NCBI RefSeq assembly: GCF_013137895.1
Contig: NZ_CP053538.1
Span: 1,053,501-1,117,500, forward strand
Reading direction: 5' to 3'
Origin: Hymenobacter taeanensis
Lineage (GTDB): Bacteria; Bacteroidota; Bacteroidia; Cytophagales; Hymenobacteraceae
Length of the DNA: 64,000 nt
In this document: in pieces, positions 25,155 through 34,192 of the stretch
How the letters are laid out: each line of letters starts with the position of its first letter
Position numbering within the stretch: the stretch's first letter is position 1
Program-made: the position numbers and the translations under genes
The notes under the pieces: model-generated
What the model was told of the DNA's origin: nothing
The model's database searches: none
What the model saw: only the letters and a program-made list of their open reading frames with translations

Positions 25155-25685
25155 ATGAGCCAACGTGTATTTTCTATTCGGATGCTGACTGAAGCTGAAA
25201 TTCAACCACACCTGCCCATACTGGCCCACCTGCTACAGGATGCCGTTGAGGGCGGCGCTTCTGTGGGATATTTGCCGCCTCTGGCCTTGGAGCCAGCCCT
25301 GGCCTACTGGCACGACGTAATGGTGGCCGTGGCCAACGGGCACCGTGTGCTATTGGTGGCGGAGCAGGACGGCAAGGTAGTAGGCACTGTGCAGCTTGAC
25401 CTAGCCACTAAGCCCAATGGCCTGCACCGTGCCGAAGTCTCTAAACTGCTTGTGCACAGTCAGGCCCGGCGCCAGGGAATTGCGCAGCAGCTAATGCTGG
25501 CTATTGAAGAAGCAGCCTACCAGCACCACCGCACCACACTCGTGCTGGACACGCTGCAAGGCGAGCCATCGGAGCTCTTGTATCAGAAGCTCGGCTACAC
25601 CGCGGCGGGTACTATTCCGGCCTTTGCCCGCGTGGGCAGCGGAGAACTAGAGCCCACGGTGGTGTATTATAAGCTACTGGCCTAG
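25155..25685 (+). CDS. GNAT-family N-acetyltransferase
   Basis: The product is 176 aa from the ATG at 25155. The fold signatures are present: RMLTEAEIQPHLPILAHLLQ, VVGTVQLDL, then EVSKLLVHSQARRQGIAQQL, which contains the acetyl-CoA pyrophosphate loop R-R-Q-G-I-A (Q/R-x-x-G-x-A), and LVLDTLQGEPSELLYQKLGY. These proteins move an acetyl group from acetyl-CoA to an amine; the substrate is not predictable. TATCATTG at 25101-25108 is a seven-of-eight match to the -7 element. It is a single-gene unit whose TAG stop lies in a GGCCTAG word, followed by a shared terminator. Confidence 0.88.
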   Translation: MSQRVFSIRMLTEAEIQPHLPILAHLLQDAVEGGASVGYLPPLALEPALAYWHDVMVAVANGHRVLLVAEQDGKVVGTVQLDLATKPNGLHRAEVSKLLVHSQARRQGIAQQLMLAIEEAAYQHHRTTLVLDTLQGEPSELLYQKLGYTAAGTIPAFARVGSGELEPTVVYYKLLA

Positions 25686-25711
25686 AAGATAACTTAGAGC
25701 CGTACTATCAA

Positions 25712-25743
25712 AAAGCCCCAACAGCTTCTGCTGTTGGGGCTTT
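25712..25743. terminator. Bidirectional intrinsic terminator
   Basis: A 14-bp perfect stem AAAGCCCCAACAGC/GCTGTTGGGGCTTT with a TTCT loop lies between the convergent genes ending at 25685 (+) and 25763 (-). Confidence 0.95.
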
Positions 25744-25762
25744 CATATTTTTAAAATCAGGT

Positions 25763-26794
25763 TTACTCGCCGTAAATAGTAGTCAGCACGGTTTGGCCTA
25801 CGGCTTTGAGCGTCCGCTTATCAATGACGCTCATATTGTCCTGGGTGGTGTGGTGGTAGGCTGGGAAATACTCGTCGCCGACGGGCACGTGGTCGATGAT
25901 GTCGATGGTGCGCACGCCGGCCTGGTTGGTGTACACGTGGTCGTCGGTAATACCGTAGCTGTCGTTGAAGAGGAAGAAGTCGGAGAAACCGAGCTGGGAA
26001 GCTGTGTTCCACACTTTATCCACCACGTCGCGGGCCTGCTGACGCGAGAGTTCTTCGCGGCTGAACTTAGCGTCTTTGGCGCCCACCATATCCAGCAGGA
26101 TGCCATAGCTAGGCTTATAGTTGGCCGGCACCATGTTCTTGGCCCAGTACTGCGAGCCCAGGCACCAGCTTGACTGGCCATTTGCTTCTTGCCGGGCCAG
26201 CAGGTTTTCCTTCTCGCCCTGGGTGCTGCTGTCGTAGCCGTAGTCCTCAGAGTCAAACAGGATAAAGTCAACTCCTACTCCGGGGGCCAGGCTATCCTGT
26301 TGGGCGGCCAGCACACGGGCCATTTCCAGGGCAATGCCCACACCGCTGGCTCCATCTGAAGCGCCATCGAGAGGAGCGTTTTTATTGGTCTTATCCTTAT
26401 CGGCGAAGGGGCGGGTATCCCAGTGCGTGAAGATGGCAATGCGCCGGGCAGCCTGGGGCTGGTATTGGGCAATAATGTTGCGGGAGCGCAGCATCTTGCC
26501 ATCAAACGCCATGGCCGTAAATGGCTGCTCCTTCACCGATAGGCCTAGCGACTTAAACTTCTGCACAATCCAGTCGCCGGCTTTCACGTGGGCGGGGCTA
26601 TTGGGCACGCGTGGCCCAAATGCTACCTGCTTGGCGGTGTAGGCGTAAGCCGAATCAGCATTGAAGGCCGGTGCTTTGGGCGTGCTGGGTTGCTCCGTGG
26701 CGGCAGTGGTTTCGGTGGTGCTTTTCTTCTCCGGACAAGCCGTGAGCAGCAACAACGAAGCCAGGGCGACAGGGGCAAGACGAATGAGATTCAT
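25763..26794 (-). CDS. M28-family peptidase / glutaminyl cyclase-like lipoprotein
   Basis: The product is 343 aa from the ATG at 26794. It has a lipoprotein signal (MNLIRLAPVALASLLLLTAC, lipobox LTAC). The M28 zinc landmarks are visible: IAIFTHWDTRPFAD (first His and a nearby Asp), GASDGASGVGIALEMARVL (bridging Asp), VDFILFDSEDYG (Glu/Asp), and a late His in TIDIIDHVPVGDEYFPAYHH. The segments PNSPAHVKAGDWIVQKFKSL and SWCLGSQYWAKNMVP resemble glutaminyl-peptide cyclotransferases, so peptide N-terminal cyclisation is an alternative to aminopeptidase activity. It sits in the envelope, probably on the periplasmic side. Confidence 0.88.
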   Translation of the reverse strand: MNLIRLAPVALASLLLLTACPEKKSTTETTAATEQPSTPKAPAFNADSAYAYTAKQVAFGPRVPNSPAHVKAGDWIVQKFKSLGLSVKEQPFTAMAFDGKMLRSRNIIAQYQPQAARRIAIFTHWDTRPFADKDKTNKNAPLDGASDGASGVGIALEMARVLAAQQDSLAPGVGVDFILFDSEDYGYDSSTQGEKENLLARQEANGQSSWCLGSQYWAKNMVPANYKPSYGILLDMVGAKDAKFSREELSRQQARDVVDKVWNTASQLGFSDFFLFNDSYGITDDHVYTNQAGVRTIDIIDHVPVGDEYFPAYHHTTQDNMSVIDKRTLKAVGQTVLTTIYGE

Positions 26795-26814
26795 GAGGGA
26801 GAAGCAAGTACAGT

Positions 26815-26910
26815 GCGAAGCTCCAGCTTCGCTCTCGTGGCTGACGTTGAACGTTGCTCGTTGCACCGGCGCATTGCTGCTCGTTCAACGAGGCCCAAAG
26901 CTGGAGCTTT
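26815..26910. repeat. Nested palindromic element between M28 peptidase and cysS
   Basis: The left end GCGAAGCTCCAGCTTCGC (26815-26832) is a hairpin. The right end AAAGCTGGAGCTTT (26897-26910) is an inverted, slightly shorter copy of its core. Between them CGTTGAACG (26845-26853) and CGTTCAACG (26882-26890) are perfectly complementary. The arrangement resembles small palindromic repeat elements (REP/MITE-like). No second copy is seen in this window. Confidence 0.6.
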
Positions 26911-26921
26911 AGGCAACTAAG

Positions 26922-28469
26922 TTACTCTTCGCTGTAGGCCCAGTCGATGCCGGCTTTGGTGTCTTTTACCACAATGCCCTGCTCTTTGAGCGCGGCCCTA
27001 ATCTGATCAACCTTATCGTAGGCTTTCGTGACTTTGGCTTCCTGATAAAACTCCAGCGTCAGGCGCAGCAGGTCCTCGGCCTTAGCTCGGGGCTCATCTA
27101 CCAGGCCTAGAATGTCTGTCACCAGAACTCGGTACGCCTCAGTGGCTTCCTGCAGTGCGGCGGCGCTTACCGTGGCCAGAGTGGCCAGGTTAGCGAAGAA
27201 GCCGTTGAGCTTCCGCAGCAGATTAAACAAGCTGGCAATAGCCTTAGCCGTATTTAAATCATCATTCAGGCCTGCAAAGCAATCGGCTACCAGTTTGCGC
27301 AACTCCGCGTCGCCCTTGGTGGTGTCGGGGGCCTGGCCTTCCGTCAGGGGTTCTACGGTGCGGCTCTTGATTACTTCCGGTGAGAGGCTGGCTTCGTTGA
27401 GCTTATCGAGCAGACGCAGGCCATTCATGAGCTTGCGGTAACCCTTACGAGCCGCCTGCAAACCTTCGTCGGTAATATCTACGGTGCTGCGGTAGTGCGC
27501 CTGCAGCAGGAAGAATCGCGCCGTCATGGGCGAGTAGGCCTGGGCCAGGGTGGTGTTGGTGCCTTCAAACAGCTGACTGATGGTGATGAAGTTGCCCAGC
27601 GACTTGCTCATCTTCTGGCCATTCACCGTAATCATGTTGTTATGCATCCACACCCGCGCCTCATTGGTGGGGTGGTTGCACGCTTGGCTCTGCGCAATTT
27701 CGCACTCGTGGTGCGGAAACATCAGGTCTAGGCCACCGCCATGAATGTCAAACTCGTCGCCGAGGTACTTGCGGCTCATGGCCGAGCACTCCAGGTGCCA
27801 GCCGGGAAAACCGTCGCTCCAGGGGGAGGGCCAGCGCATGAGGTGGCGCTCATCGGCCCGTTTCCACAGCGCAAAGTCGAGGGGGCTGCGCTTCTCATCT
27901 TGCCCGGCCAGGTTTTCGCGCGAGCCAGCCAGCAGCTCTTCTACCACGCGGTTAGAAAGCTTGCCGTAGTTGCGGCCCGCAGCATTATAGGCGGGTACAT
28001 CAAAGTACACTGAGCCATTAGATTCATACGCAAAGCCATTCCGGATGATTTCTTCAATCATCTGAATCTGCTCAATAATGTGGCCGCTGGCGCGGGGCGT
28101 AATATCGGGCGGCAAGCAGCCCAGAGCTGCTACGTGGTCTTCATACAGATTGGTATAGCCCTCAGCCACTTGCATAGGCTCAACCTTGCGGGCCCGGGCA
28201 ATCTTGCCAATTTTATCTTCCCCTTCATCGGCGTCGCCTTCCAGGTGGCCTACGTCGGTGATGTTGCGCACGTAGCGCACCGTGTAGCCCAAAAAGCGCA
28301 GGTAACGCGTCAGCACATCAAATACCACTGGGCCCCGGGCATTGCCAATGTGGGCCTCGTTGTACACCGTAGGGCCGCACAAGTACACCCCCACAAAAGG
28401 AGCGTTGAGGGGCTCAAATGGGGCTTTCTGGCGAGTGAGCGTATTGTAAAGCGAAAGTGGGTGCTGCAT
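26922..28469 (-). CDS. cysS: Cysteinyl-tRNA synthetase
   Basis: The product is 515 aa from the ATG at 28469. It charges tRNA-Cys with cysteine in the cytosol. Class I motifs are clear: [20 protein letters not shown], with the zinc-ligand Cys and the HIGN form of HIGH (about 30-45), [20 protein letters not shown] with another zinc Cys, [13 protein letters not shown] with zinc His/Glu, and the KMSKS loop in [17 protein letters not shown]. The C-terminal helical domain with [17 protein letters not shown] is also present. Length is normal. A perfect -7 element (28476-28483, minus) lies so close to the ATG that the mRNA may be almost leaderless. Confidence 0.97.
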   Translation of the reverse strand: MQHPLSLYNTLTRQKAPFEPLNAPFVGVYLCGPTVYNEAHIGNARGPVVFDVLTRYLRFLGYTVRYVRNITDVGHLEGDADEGEDKIGKIARARKVEPMQVAEGYTNLYEDHVAALGCLPPDITPRASGHIIEQIQMIEEIIRNGFAYESNGSVYFDVPAYNAAGRNYGKLSNRVVEELLAGSRENLAGQDEKRSPLDFALWKRADERHLMRWPSPWSDGFPGWHLECSAMSRKYLGDEFDIHGGGLDLMFPHHECEIAQSQACNHPTNEARVWMHNNMITVNGQKMSKSLGNFITISQLFEGTNTTLAQAYSPMTARFFLLQAHYRSTVDITDEGLQAARKGYRKLMNGLRLLDKLNEASLSPEVIKSRTVEPLTEGQAPDTTKGDAELRKLVADCFAGLNDDLNTAKAIASLFNLLRKLNGFFANLATLATVSAAALQEATEAYRVLVTDILGLVDEPRAKAEDLLRLTLEFYQEAKVTKAYDKVDQIRAALKEQGIVVKDTKAGIDWAYSEE

Positions 28470-28475
28470 AGGAGA

Positions 28476-28483
28476 CAAAAGTA
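28476..28483 (-). promoter_or_regulatory. -7 element immediately upstream of cysS
   Basis: On the minus strand this reads TACTTTTG, a perfect TAnnTTTG, ending 6 nt before the ATG. If used, transcription would begin at or next to the start codon. No clear -33 element was found, so this may be chance. Confidence 0.35.
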
Positions 28484-28748
28484 TCACGGATTAAGACGGC
28501 ATCAGCGAATTGCGCAGATTTTGTAATTGGGTTGCGCTAGGCCAGTCGTTAAGCCGTCTACAACATTTAACTACCTGAAGTGGCTGCAAAACCGCCTGAA
28601 TTTTCTGTAACCAAGTACAAAAGGTTCATCGAGCAGCACAAAAATCACAACAGCCAGTCTATAAAGTTCACTACCGGGTACAAGATTGCGCTGGTGCAGT
28701 ATATAAGTACAGCCATGGTATTTCTGTAATCACAAAAACCAAGTGGCT

Positions 28749-29885
28749 TTACTTCGTAGTCTGTTCGGGCTTTACTAATCGGTAGATGCCCGTGGTAGGG
28801 AAATGATCTGAGTACGGAATCTCGTAGTTTACCCAAAAGTCATCGACCGTAAACTGTGAGCTGGCAAATTGATTATCGATGCGCATGAAGGGCAGCTTGC
28901 CGTTGTAGGTGCTGCCCACGCCGTTGCCCACGGTTGCCCAGGCGTTCTGAAAATGATCAGCTAACTGGTCGTAGCTGTAGCTATAGGGCAAATCGTTGAG
29001 GTCGGCGCAAAGCAGCATGGGGTACCTACAGCGCTCAGTCCGTTTAATGAGCGTATCAATCTGGGTATTGCGCACTACCGCTCCCCTCTTGAAGCGGCGC
29101 ATGAGGCCTAGCCCCTTCCGCCGGAGCCCTGCCTTGCTGGAGTAACTGTCCACAATGTCCCGCTCCTCCATGCTCATGCTCTGGAGGTGAAAGTTGTATA
29201 CCCGAATTGTATCGGCGGAGGGTAGCCGCACATCCACCCACATGGCGTGGTTCTGAGTCAGTTTGCCAAACTTGATGGTGCCCTTACTCACAATAGGAAA
29301 TCGGGAGAAAATGGCCATACCAAATTCTGCGCCGGCACTATTGGTGAGTGTTCTCGATAAAAAGGACTCGCGGCCGGCATCCCGGCCTATTTTCTCCACC
29401 GTCCGGAACAGGCTGCCGTCTTGCGAGCGGGTACCAGCGGGCTCGTTGTAGAACTCCTGCAGGCACAGCACATCGGCGGGGTTCTCAACCAGAAACTTCA
29501 CCATCTGCCGCGAGGAGTTGCTTTGGGCATCGCGCAGCTGAGGGTATACATTAAATATGCGCACGTTCGAAGACTGCACCCGCACCAGCTGCCCTGGTTT
29601 TTCAGCGGCTGTAGCCACCCGCAGCGGATGCAGCGCCAGGCCCCGCTGAAAGTGAGGCCACGTCAGGAAAGCCACAACCAGCGGCAGCGCAGCCACTCGC
29701 CAGTTGCGCAACAGCCAATAAAAGGCCAGCACCAGATTAAGGGCAAGGGCAACGGGTAACGTGAGAGCGAAAAAAGCCGCCGGCCAGAACGTGTAAGCCG
29801 GGATTTGCACGCAGGCAATGGCAACCAGCAACCACCCGATTACGAGGAGAGTGCACTTAAAAGCAAATGAACGACGCACTGGCAA
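28749..29885 (-). CDS. Membrane-anchored endonuclease/exonuclease/phosphatase-family protein
   Basis: The product is 378 aa from a TTG at 29885 (a GTG two codons later is possible). Three hydrophobic segments lie within residues 8-80. The EEP domain follows: SSNVRIFNV (Asn), DVLCLQEFYNE (metal-binding Glu), YNFHLQSM (His/Asn), LLCADLNDLPYSYSYDQL (Asp-x-Asn) and PYSDHFPTTGIY (catalytic Asp-His). These proteins hydrolyse phosphodiesters; the substrate may be a nucleic acid, phospholipid or phosphoinositide-like compound. The membrane anchor suggests action at the envelope. The -7 element at 29912-29919 supports this start. Confidence 0.88.
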   Translation of the reverse strand: MPVRRSFAFKCTLLVIGWLLVAIACVQIPAYTFWPAAFFALTLPVALALNLVLAFYWLLRNWRVAALPLVVAFLTWPHFQRGLALHPLRVATAAEKPGQLVRVQSSNVRIFNVYPQLRDAQSNSSRQMVKFLVENPADVLCLQEFYNEPAGTRSQDGSLFRTVEKIGRDAGRESFLSRTLTNSAGAEFGMAIFSRFPIVSKGTIKFGKLTQNHAMWVDVRLPSADTIRVYNFHLQSMSMEERDIVDSYSSKAGLRRKGLGLMRRFKRGAVVRNTQIDTLIKRTERCRYPMLLCADLNDLPYSYSYDQLADHFQNAWATVGNGVGSTYNGKLPFMRIDNQFASSQFTVDDFWVNYEIPYSDHFPTTGIYRLVKPEQTTK

Positions 29886-29911
29886 ATTGTTTCCGTTGGG
29901 CTGGCCTAGGG

Positions 29912-29919
29912 CAAAGGTA
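29912..29919 (-). promoter_or_regulatory. -7 element for the EEP-family gene
   Basis: Minus-strand TACCTTTG is a perfect TAnnTTTG ending 26 nt before the TTG start at 29885, the same spacing found for several genes here. Confidence 0.6.
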
Positions 29920-29971
29920 AAAGTTCCGGGCTACGAAGCCGCCCCCTACGCAGGTTAGCCCGGTTTGGTTG

Positions 29972-29979
29972 TATCTTTC
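29972..29979 (+). promoter_or_regulatory. -7 element for the gliding-type surface protein gene
   Basis: TATCTTTC matches TAnnTTTG in seven of eight positions and ends 25 nt before the ATG at 30005. A TTAG near 29954 is a weak -33 candidate. Confidence 0.5.
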
Positions 29980-30004
29980 ACTCCTTATTTAGACAACCGT
30001 GCTG

Positions 30005-33000
30005 ATGGTGCTTTCTACCCTACGTTTTTATTTAGTTACGTTACTCCTGAGCCTGCCCGTCTTGCCAGCTATCAGCCGAGCGGCTCCCCTCAGTAAACCC
30101 TTGGCCCCGCAGCCCCGCAGCCTGGAGTTTGTAGAGAACAAGGGCCAGTGGAATGCGCAGGCTCGTTACATGGCCGAGTTGCCGGCCGGGCGCCTGTTTC
30201 TCACCTCAGCGGGCTTTACTTATGCCTTCGCCGACCCCGCCGCTCTGCGTGCCTACCATGACCATACACCTTCGGCGGCAACGGCCAAAGGCCTGGTGCG
30301 CACCCACGCCTACCGCGTCAGCTTTGAAGGGGGTAATCCTCGCGCCCTCATTCGGGGCGAGGAAGCTACCTCCGAAGTGCGCAACTATTTCGTGGGCAAA
30401 GACCCCAGCCAATGGGCTAGCCAGGTGAGCAGCTTTCGCCAGGCCCACTACCAGGAAGTATACCCCGGCATTGATGTGCGCCTCTATGAAAACGCGTCTC
30501 AAACATTAGAGTACGACTTTACCGTGCGGGCTGGGGCCAAGCCTGAAGCCATCCGTTTGCGCTACCAGGGCGCCGAAACGGTTCGCCTGGAACCCGAAGG
30601 TGGCCTACGCATTCATACCTCGGTGGGTGATGTGCTGGAGCAAGCGCCTAAGGCCTGGCAGACTAGTGCCAGCGGGGAGCGGGTGCCCGTAGAATGTGCG
30701 TTTCAGTTGCAGAACAATGTACTCTCGTTCCGCCTAGGCCAGTACGACCGGAAACGCCCCCTTATTATCGACCCCACCGTAGTGTTTTCGTCGTTTACTG
30801 GTTCAGCAGCTGATAACTGGGGGTTTACGGCGACCTATGATGAGCAGGGCAACATGTACTCTGGCGGCATCGCCTTTGGCATTGGTTTTCCTACCTCTAC
30901 AGGGGCCGCGCAAAGCAGCTACGCCGGCGCCGCCGACATTGCTATTCTGAAGTACAACACCACTGCAAAGGGCACAGCAGCCCGCCTCTACGCCACCTAC
31001 CTGGGCGGCAATGAGGTTGAGGTTCCGCATAGCCTGGTGGTGAACAGCCGCAACGAGCTGGTAATTCTGGGCACCACCAGCTCACGCAACTATCCGGTTA
31101 CCGCCCAGGCTTTCTCCCGCACCTACAATGGCGGGCAGTACGCCGACCCCTTGTTTGAGGGTAGAGACGCGCCAATGAATTACAATAATGGCTCTGACTT
31201 GGTTATTACCACGCTTAGCGCTAATGGTGGCACCTTGGTAGCCTCCACCTACTTAGGAGGCAGCGCAAACGACGGGCTCAACCTGAGCCCCGACCTGCTA
31301 AACAACTATGGCGACCAGTTTCGCGGCGACATTATTACCGATGCCGATAACAACGTCTACATCGCCTCTACTACCCTCAGCACCAATTTCCCAACCCGTA
31401 ACGGGTTTGGAGCCACCGCTCAAACGGGTGCAAACGCAGTAGTCTGTAAGCTTACTGCAAACCTGGGCACGCTACTGTGGAGCAGCTACTTAGGCGGCAC
31501 GGGCGCGGAGGCGGCTTACTCCATTCAATTGGGCGCAGGCCGCTCAGTGGTGGTGGCTGGCGGCACCACCAGCCGCAACTTCCCGGTAACCACCGGCAGC
31601 CTGATTACCACAGCTCCCGCGGGTGTCAATGGGTTCGTGACCCGCATTGCGCCAGCGGGCAACGCTATCAGCCAATCAACTTACATCGGTACAGCGGGTG
31701 ATGACCAGGCCTACTTTGCTCAGCTTGATGCCGATGATAACGTGTACCTGCTAGGCCAGAGCTCAGGCAACTATCCCGTTACGGCCGGCCGCTATGTGCG
31801 CGCGGGCAGCCACCAGTTCATTCATAAGCTTGATCCTGCACTTAGCCAAACGGCTTACTCTACAGTATTCGGTACTGGCCGCGCAGCCTACGACCTTTCT
31901 CCTACTGCCTTTCTGGTTGATGACTGCGAACGAATTTACGTTTGCGGGTGGGGTGGCCGCACCAACTCTGGCTACGGATTTGGCAGTTCCTCCACGGCCG
32001 GCCTGCCCGTTACCGGCAACGCGGTGCAAACCAACACCGATGGCTCCGATTTCTACCTGGCCCAGTTTACGCCTAGTATGGCCAGCCTGGAATACGCCAC
32101 CTTCTTCGGGGAAACAGGTGGCTCCGGAGAGCACGTAGATGGTGGCACCTCCCGCTTTGATAAGCGCGGCATGGTGTACCAGGCTGTGTGCGGCGGGTGC
32201 GGCGGCACCCAAGGCTTCCCTATCCCGCCCACGGCCTCCTACTTCAACACGCGTAACGGTGCCCGCAACTGTAATAACGCCGCCTTCAAAATGGACTTCG
32301 GGATGGTAGTTGCTGACCCTGGCGTGGCCCGGTACGTGTGCGCCAGCAGTGCACCTATTGCGTTAGGCGGCACACCTACCGGCGGCACCTGGACTGGCCC
32401 GGGAGTATCTGGCAACGCTGCTAGTGGCTACCGCTTTACTCCCACAGCGGCGTTAGTTGGCCGCAATATTCTCATGTACTCAATTGCTACCACTGGCATT
32501 TGCGTTAGCAAGCGCCCGCTGCGCGTGACGGTAGTACCCGATATCACGGTGAGCATAGCGGCCGTGCCCGAGCTGTGTCTTGATGGCAACGCCGTTACGC
32601 TGCAAGCTACCCCCACGGGCGGCACCTGGAGCGGCCCTGGCATCACGGCGGGAGCAAACCTTTTTGACCCTAAGAAAGCTGGTGTCGGCACTCATACCAT
32701 TACGTACACTATGCCTGATACGCTGGGTTGTGGCAATGCTACCAGGCAGATAGTTGTAAAGTCTTTGCCGCAGGTAAACGCCGGTCCTCCTCTGACGCTC
32801 TGCGCCTACGAAACGCAGCCGGTGCAACTCCTGGGCGCCAGTCCGGCCGGAGGCACTTGGAGTGGCCCCGGTGTTACACCCAGTGGCCTGTTCACCCCGC
32901 CCGACACCAAACTTAAAGGCACCAATCTCACGCTGACCTATACGTATACCCAAAACGGTTGTCCGGCCTCAGCCACCCGCCAAGTAGTGCTGGCCCCCTC

Positions 33001-33502
33001 TCCTTCCAACAATTTTCCGCTCAATATACCTCTCTGTACTGCGGCGCCGCAATACACTGGCCTAGCTCCCTTCACCTGTCAGTTTGAGCCGGTGCTGGCC
33101 GGCGGCACCTACGAGTGGGACTTCGGCGACGGCTCTCCCAAATCTTCGGAAGCTTCGCCCAGCCACGTTTTTGAGCACGCCGGCACCTATAATGTGAGGC
33201 TGGTAGCCAAGTACGCCAACTGCACCGTCGAAACCGGCTTTGTGCCTATAGTAGTTGGTGATGTATTTGTCCCCAACATCATTACGCCCGGCAACGATGA
33301 CAAGAACGATAAGTTTATGCCGCGCTTCAGTTGCCAGCCGGCCTCCCTACGCGTGTTTTCGCGCTGGGGCAATAAGGTGTATGAAACCGATGATTACCGC
33401 AACGACTGGCGCGGCGACAACCTCCCCGATGGCATGTACTACTACCATCTGCGTGATACGGAGGGCCGCTCCGCTAAAGGCTGGGTGCAGGTAAAGCGCT
33501 AG
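30005..33502 (+). CDS. Large surface protein with gliding-motility C-terminal domain (T9SS type B)
   Basis: The product is 1165 aa from the ATG at 30005 (a GTG two codons earlier is possible). A signal peptide is followed by an N-terminal domain starting LEFVENKGQWNAQARYMAEL. SBBP-like beta-propeller repeats follow, each with a YLGG-type strand (ATYLGGNEVE, STYLGGSANDG, SSYLGGTGAEA, STYIGTAGDDQ). Then come three Ig/HYR-like repeats with GGTWSGPG (about 795-990), a PKD domain (GGTYEWDFGDGSPKS) and the type B sorting domain: VFVPNIITPGNDDKNDKFMP, LRVFSRWGNKVYE, WRGDNLPDGMYYYHL, KGWVQVKR. It is presumably exported by the T9SS and surface-attached. Function is unknown. Its stop TAG lies in a CTAGGCC word. 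Confidence 0.9.
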   Translation: MVLSTLRFYLVTLLLSLPVLPAISRAAPLSKPLAPQPRSLEFVENKGQWNAQARYMAELPAGRLFLTSAGFTYAFADPAALRAYHDHTPSAATAKGLVRTHAYRVSFEGGNPRALIRGEEATSEVRNYFVGKDPSQWASQVSSFRQAHYQEVYPGIDVRLYENASQTLEYDFTVRAGAKPEAIRLRYQGAETVRLEPEGGLRIHTSVGDVLEQAPKAWQTSASGERVPVECAFQLQNNVLSFRLGQYDRKRPLIIDPTVVFSSFTGSAADNWGFTATYDEQGNMYSGGIAFGIGFPTSTGAAQSSYAGAADIAILKYNTTAKGTAARLYATYLGGNEVEVPHSLVVNSRNELVILGTTSSRNYPVTAQAFSRTYNGGQYADPLFEGRDAPMNYNNGSDLVITTLSANGGTLVASTYLGGSANDGLNLSPDLLNNYGDQFRGDIITDADNNVYIASTTLSTNFPTRNGFGATAQTGANAVVCKLTANLGTLLWSSYLGGTGAEAAYSIQLGAGRSVVVAGGTTSRNFPVTTGSLITTAPAGVNGFVTRIAPAGNAISQSTYIGTAGDDQAYFAQLDADDNVYLLGQSSGNYPVTAGRYVRAGSHQFIHKLDPALSQTAYSTVFGTGRAAYDLSPTAFLVDDCERIYVCGWGGRTNSGYGFGSSSTAGLPVTGNAVQTNTDGSDFYLAQFTPSMASLEYATFFGETGGSGEHVDGGTSRFDKRGMVYQAVCGGCGGTQGFPIPPTASYFNTRNGARNCNNAAFKMDFGMVVADPGVARYVCASSAPIALGGTPTGGTWTGPGVSGNAASGYRFTPTAALVGRNILMYSIATTGICVSKRPLRVTVVPDITVSIAAVPELCLDGNAVTLQATPTGGTWSGPGITAGANLFDPKKAGVGTHTITYTMPDTLGCGNATRQIVVKSLPQVNAGPPLTLCAYETQPVQLLGASPAGGTWSGPGVTPSGLFTPPDTKLKGTNLTLTYTYTQNGCPASATRQVVLAPSPSNNFPLNIPLCTAAPQYTGLAPFTCQFEPVLAGGTYEWDFGDGSPKSSEASPSHVFEHAGTYNVRLVAKYANCTVETGFVPIVVGDVFVPNIITPGNDDKNDKFMPRFSCQPASLRVFSRWGNKVYETDDYRNDWRGDNLPDGMYYYHLRDTEGRSAKGWVQVKR

Positions 33503-33537
33503 GCCAATACTTCCAACAGGTTGCCAGTGGCCTAGTC

Positions 33538-33568
33538 TTGCATCCGGCGAGTTTTTATCCTATCTTTG
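33538..33568 (+). promoter_or_regulatory. Promoter of rimP-nusA-infB (-33 TTG, -7 TATCTTTG)
   Basis: TTG at 33538-33540 is followed after 20 nt by TATCTTTG at 33561-33568, a perfect -7 element. The start of transcription is expected near 33574, leaving a leader of about 60 nt that contains a hairpin. Confidence 0.8.
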
Positions 33569-33591
33569 CACCAGCAAACTACAAACACGAC

Positions 33592-33620
33592 AGAGGGGAC
33601 GGATAGTCCCCTCTTTCTTT
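33592..33620 (+). promoter_or_regulatory. Terminator-like hairpin in the rimP leader
   Basis: AGAGGGGAC pairs perfectly with GTCCCCTCT (9 bp, 5-nt loop GGATA) and is followed by TTCTTTTG. It lies between promoter and start codon, so it would stop transcription before rimP unless read through. Because the operon encodes NusA, an attenuator sensing NusA or ribosome assembly is a reasonable inference. Confidence 0.65.
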
Positions 33621-33633
33621 TGCCACCCTATTG

Positions 33634-34107
33634 ATGAAACTCGACCAAGCTCACCTTTCCGAACTGCTCCAGGACAGCCTGCCAACCGACGAAAGTCTGT
33701 TTGTGGTTTCCTTGACCGTGTCTGATGCCATCCGGCCCAAAGTGACCGTGACGCTCGATGGGGAGCAGGGCGTAGGTATTGATGAGTGTGCGCAGGTAAG
33801 CCGCCGGCTGGCTCGCCGGATTGACGAGCAGTACGGCGAGGATGCTAGCTATACCCTGGAGGTAACCTCGCCCGGCGCCGACCAGCCCCTGCGCGACCCC
33901 CGCCAGTACACCCGCCACGTTGGCCGCAGCCTCAACCTCAAGCTCACCGACGGTACCGAGAAAACCGGCACCCTGGAAGCTGTTGAGGCCGAAGGCATTC
34001 AGCTGGCAGAAGTAGTAAAAGAAAAAAGCAAGAAGAAAACTCTGCCCACCGCTTTAGTGCCCTTCCAAGACATTCAGGAGGCCCGGGTAGTGATTTCGTT
34101 TAAATAA
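33634..34107 (+). CDS. rimP: Ribosome maturation factor RimP
   Basis: The product is 157 aa from the ATG at 33634 (a TTG one codon earlier is not needed). It helps assemble the 30S subunit. Family segments are visible: the N-terminal alpha/beta domain with SLTVSDAIRPKVTVTLDGEQ, IDECAQVSRRLARRIDEQYG, and YTLEVTSPGADQPLRDPRQY (the conserved E-V-S/T-S-P-G). The C-terminal SH3-like domain has RSLNLKLTDGTEKTGTLEAV. It is first in the rimP-nusA-infB operon, the usual bacterial order. nusA follows after 85 nt without a terminator. Confidence 0.93.
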   Translation: MKLDQAHLSELLQDSLPTDESLFVVSLTVSDAIRPKVTVTLDGEQGVGIDECAQVSRRLARRIDEQYGEDASYTLEVTSPGADQPLRDPRQYTRHVGRSLNLKLTDGTEKTGTLEAVEAEGIQLAEVVKEKSKKKTLPTALVPFQDIQEARVVISFK

Positions 34108-34192
34108 GCTGGCGGTTGCCCGATACCTGGCCTGTAGGCCAGTTGCGCACAACCCACCAACTGCCATCTAGTTAACTAACAACTAAATCAGT

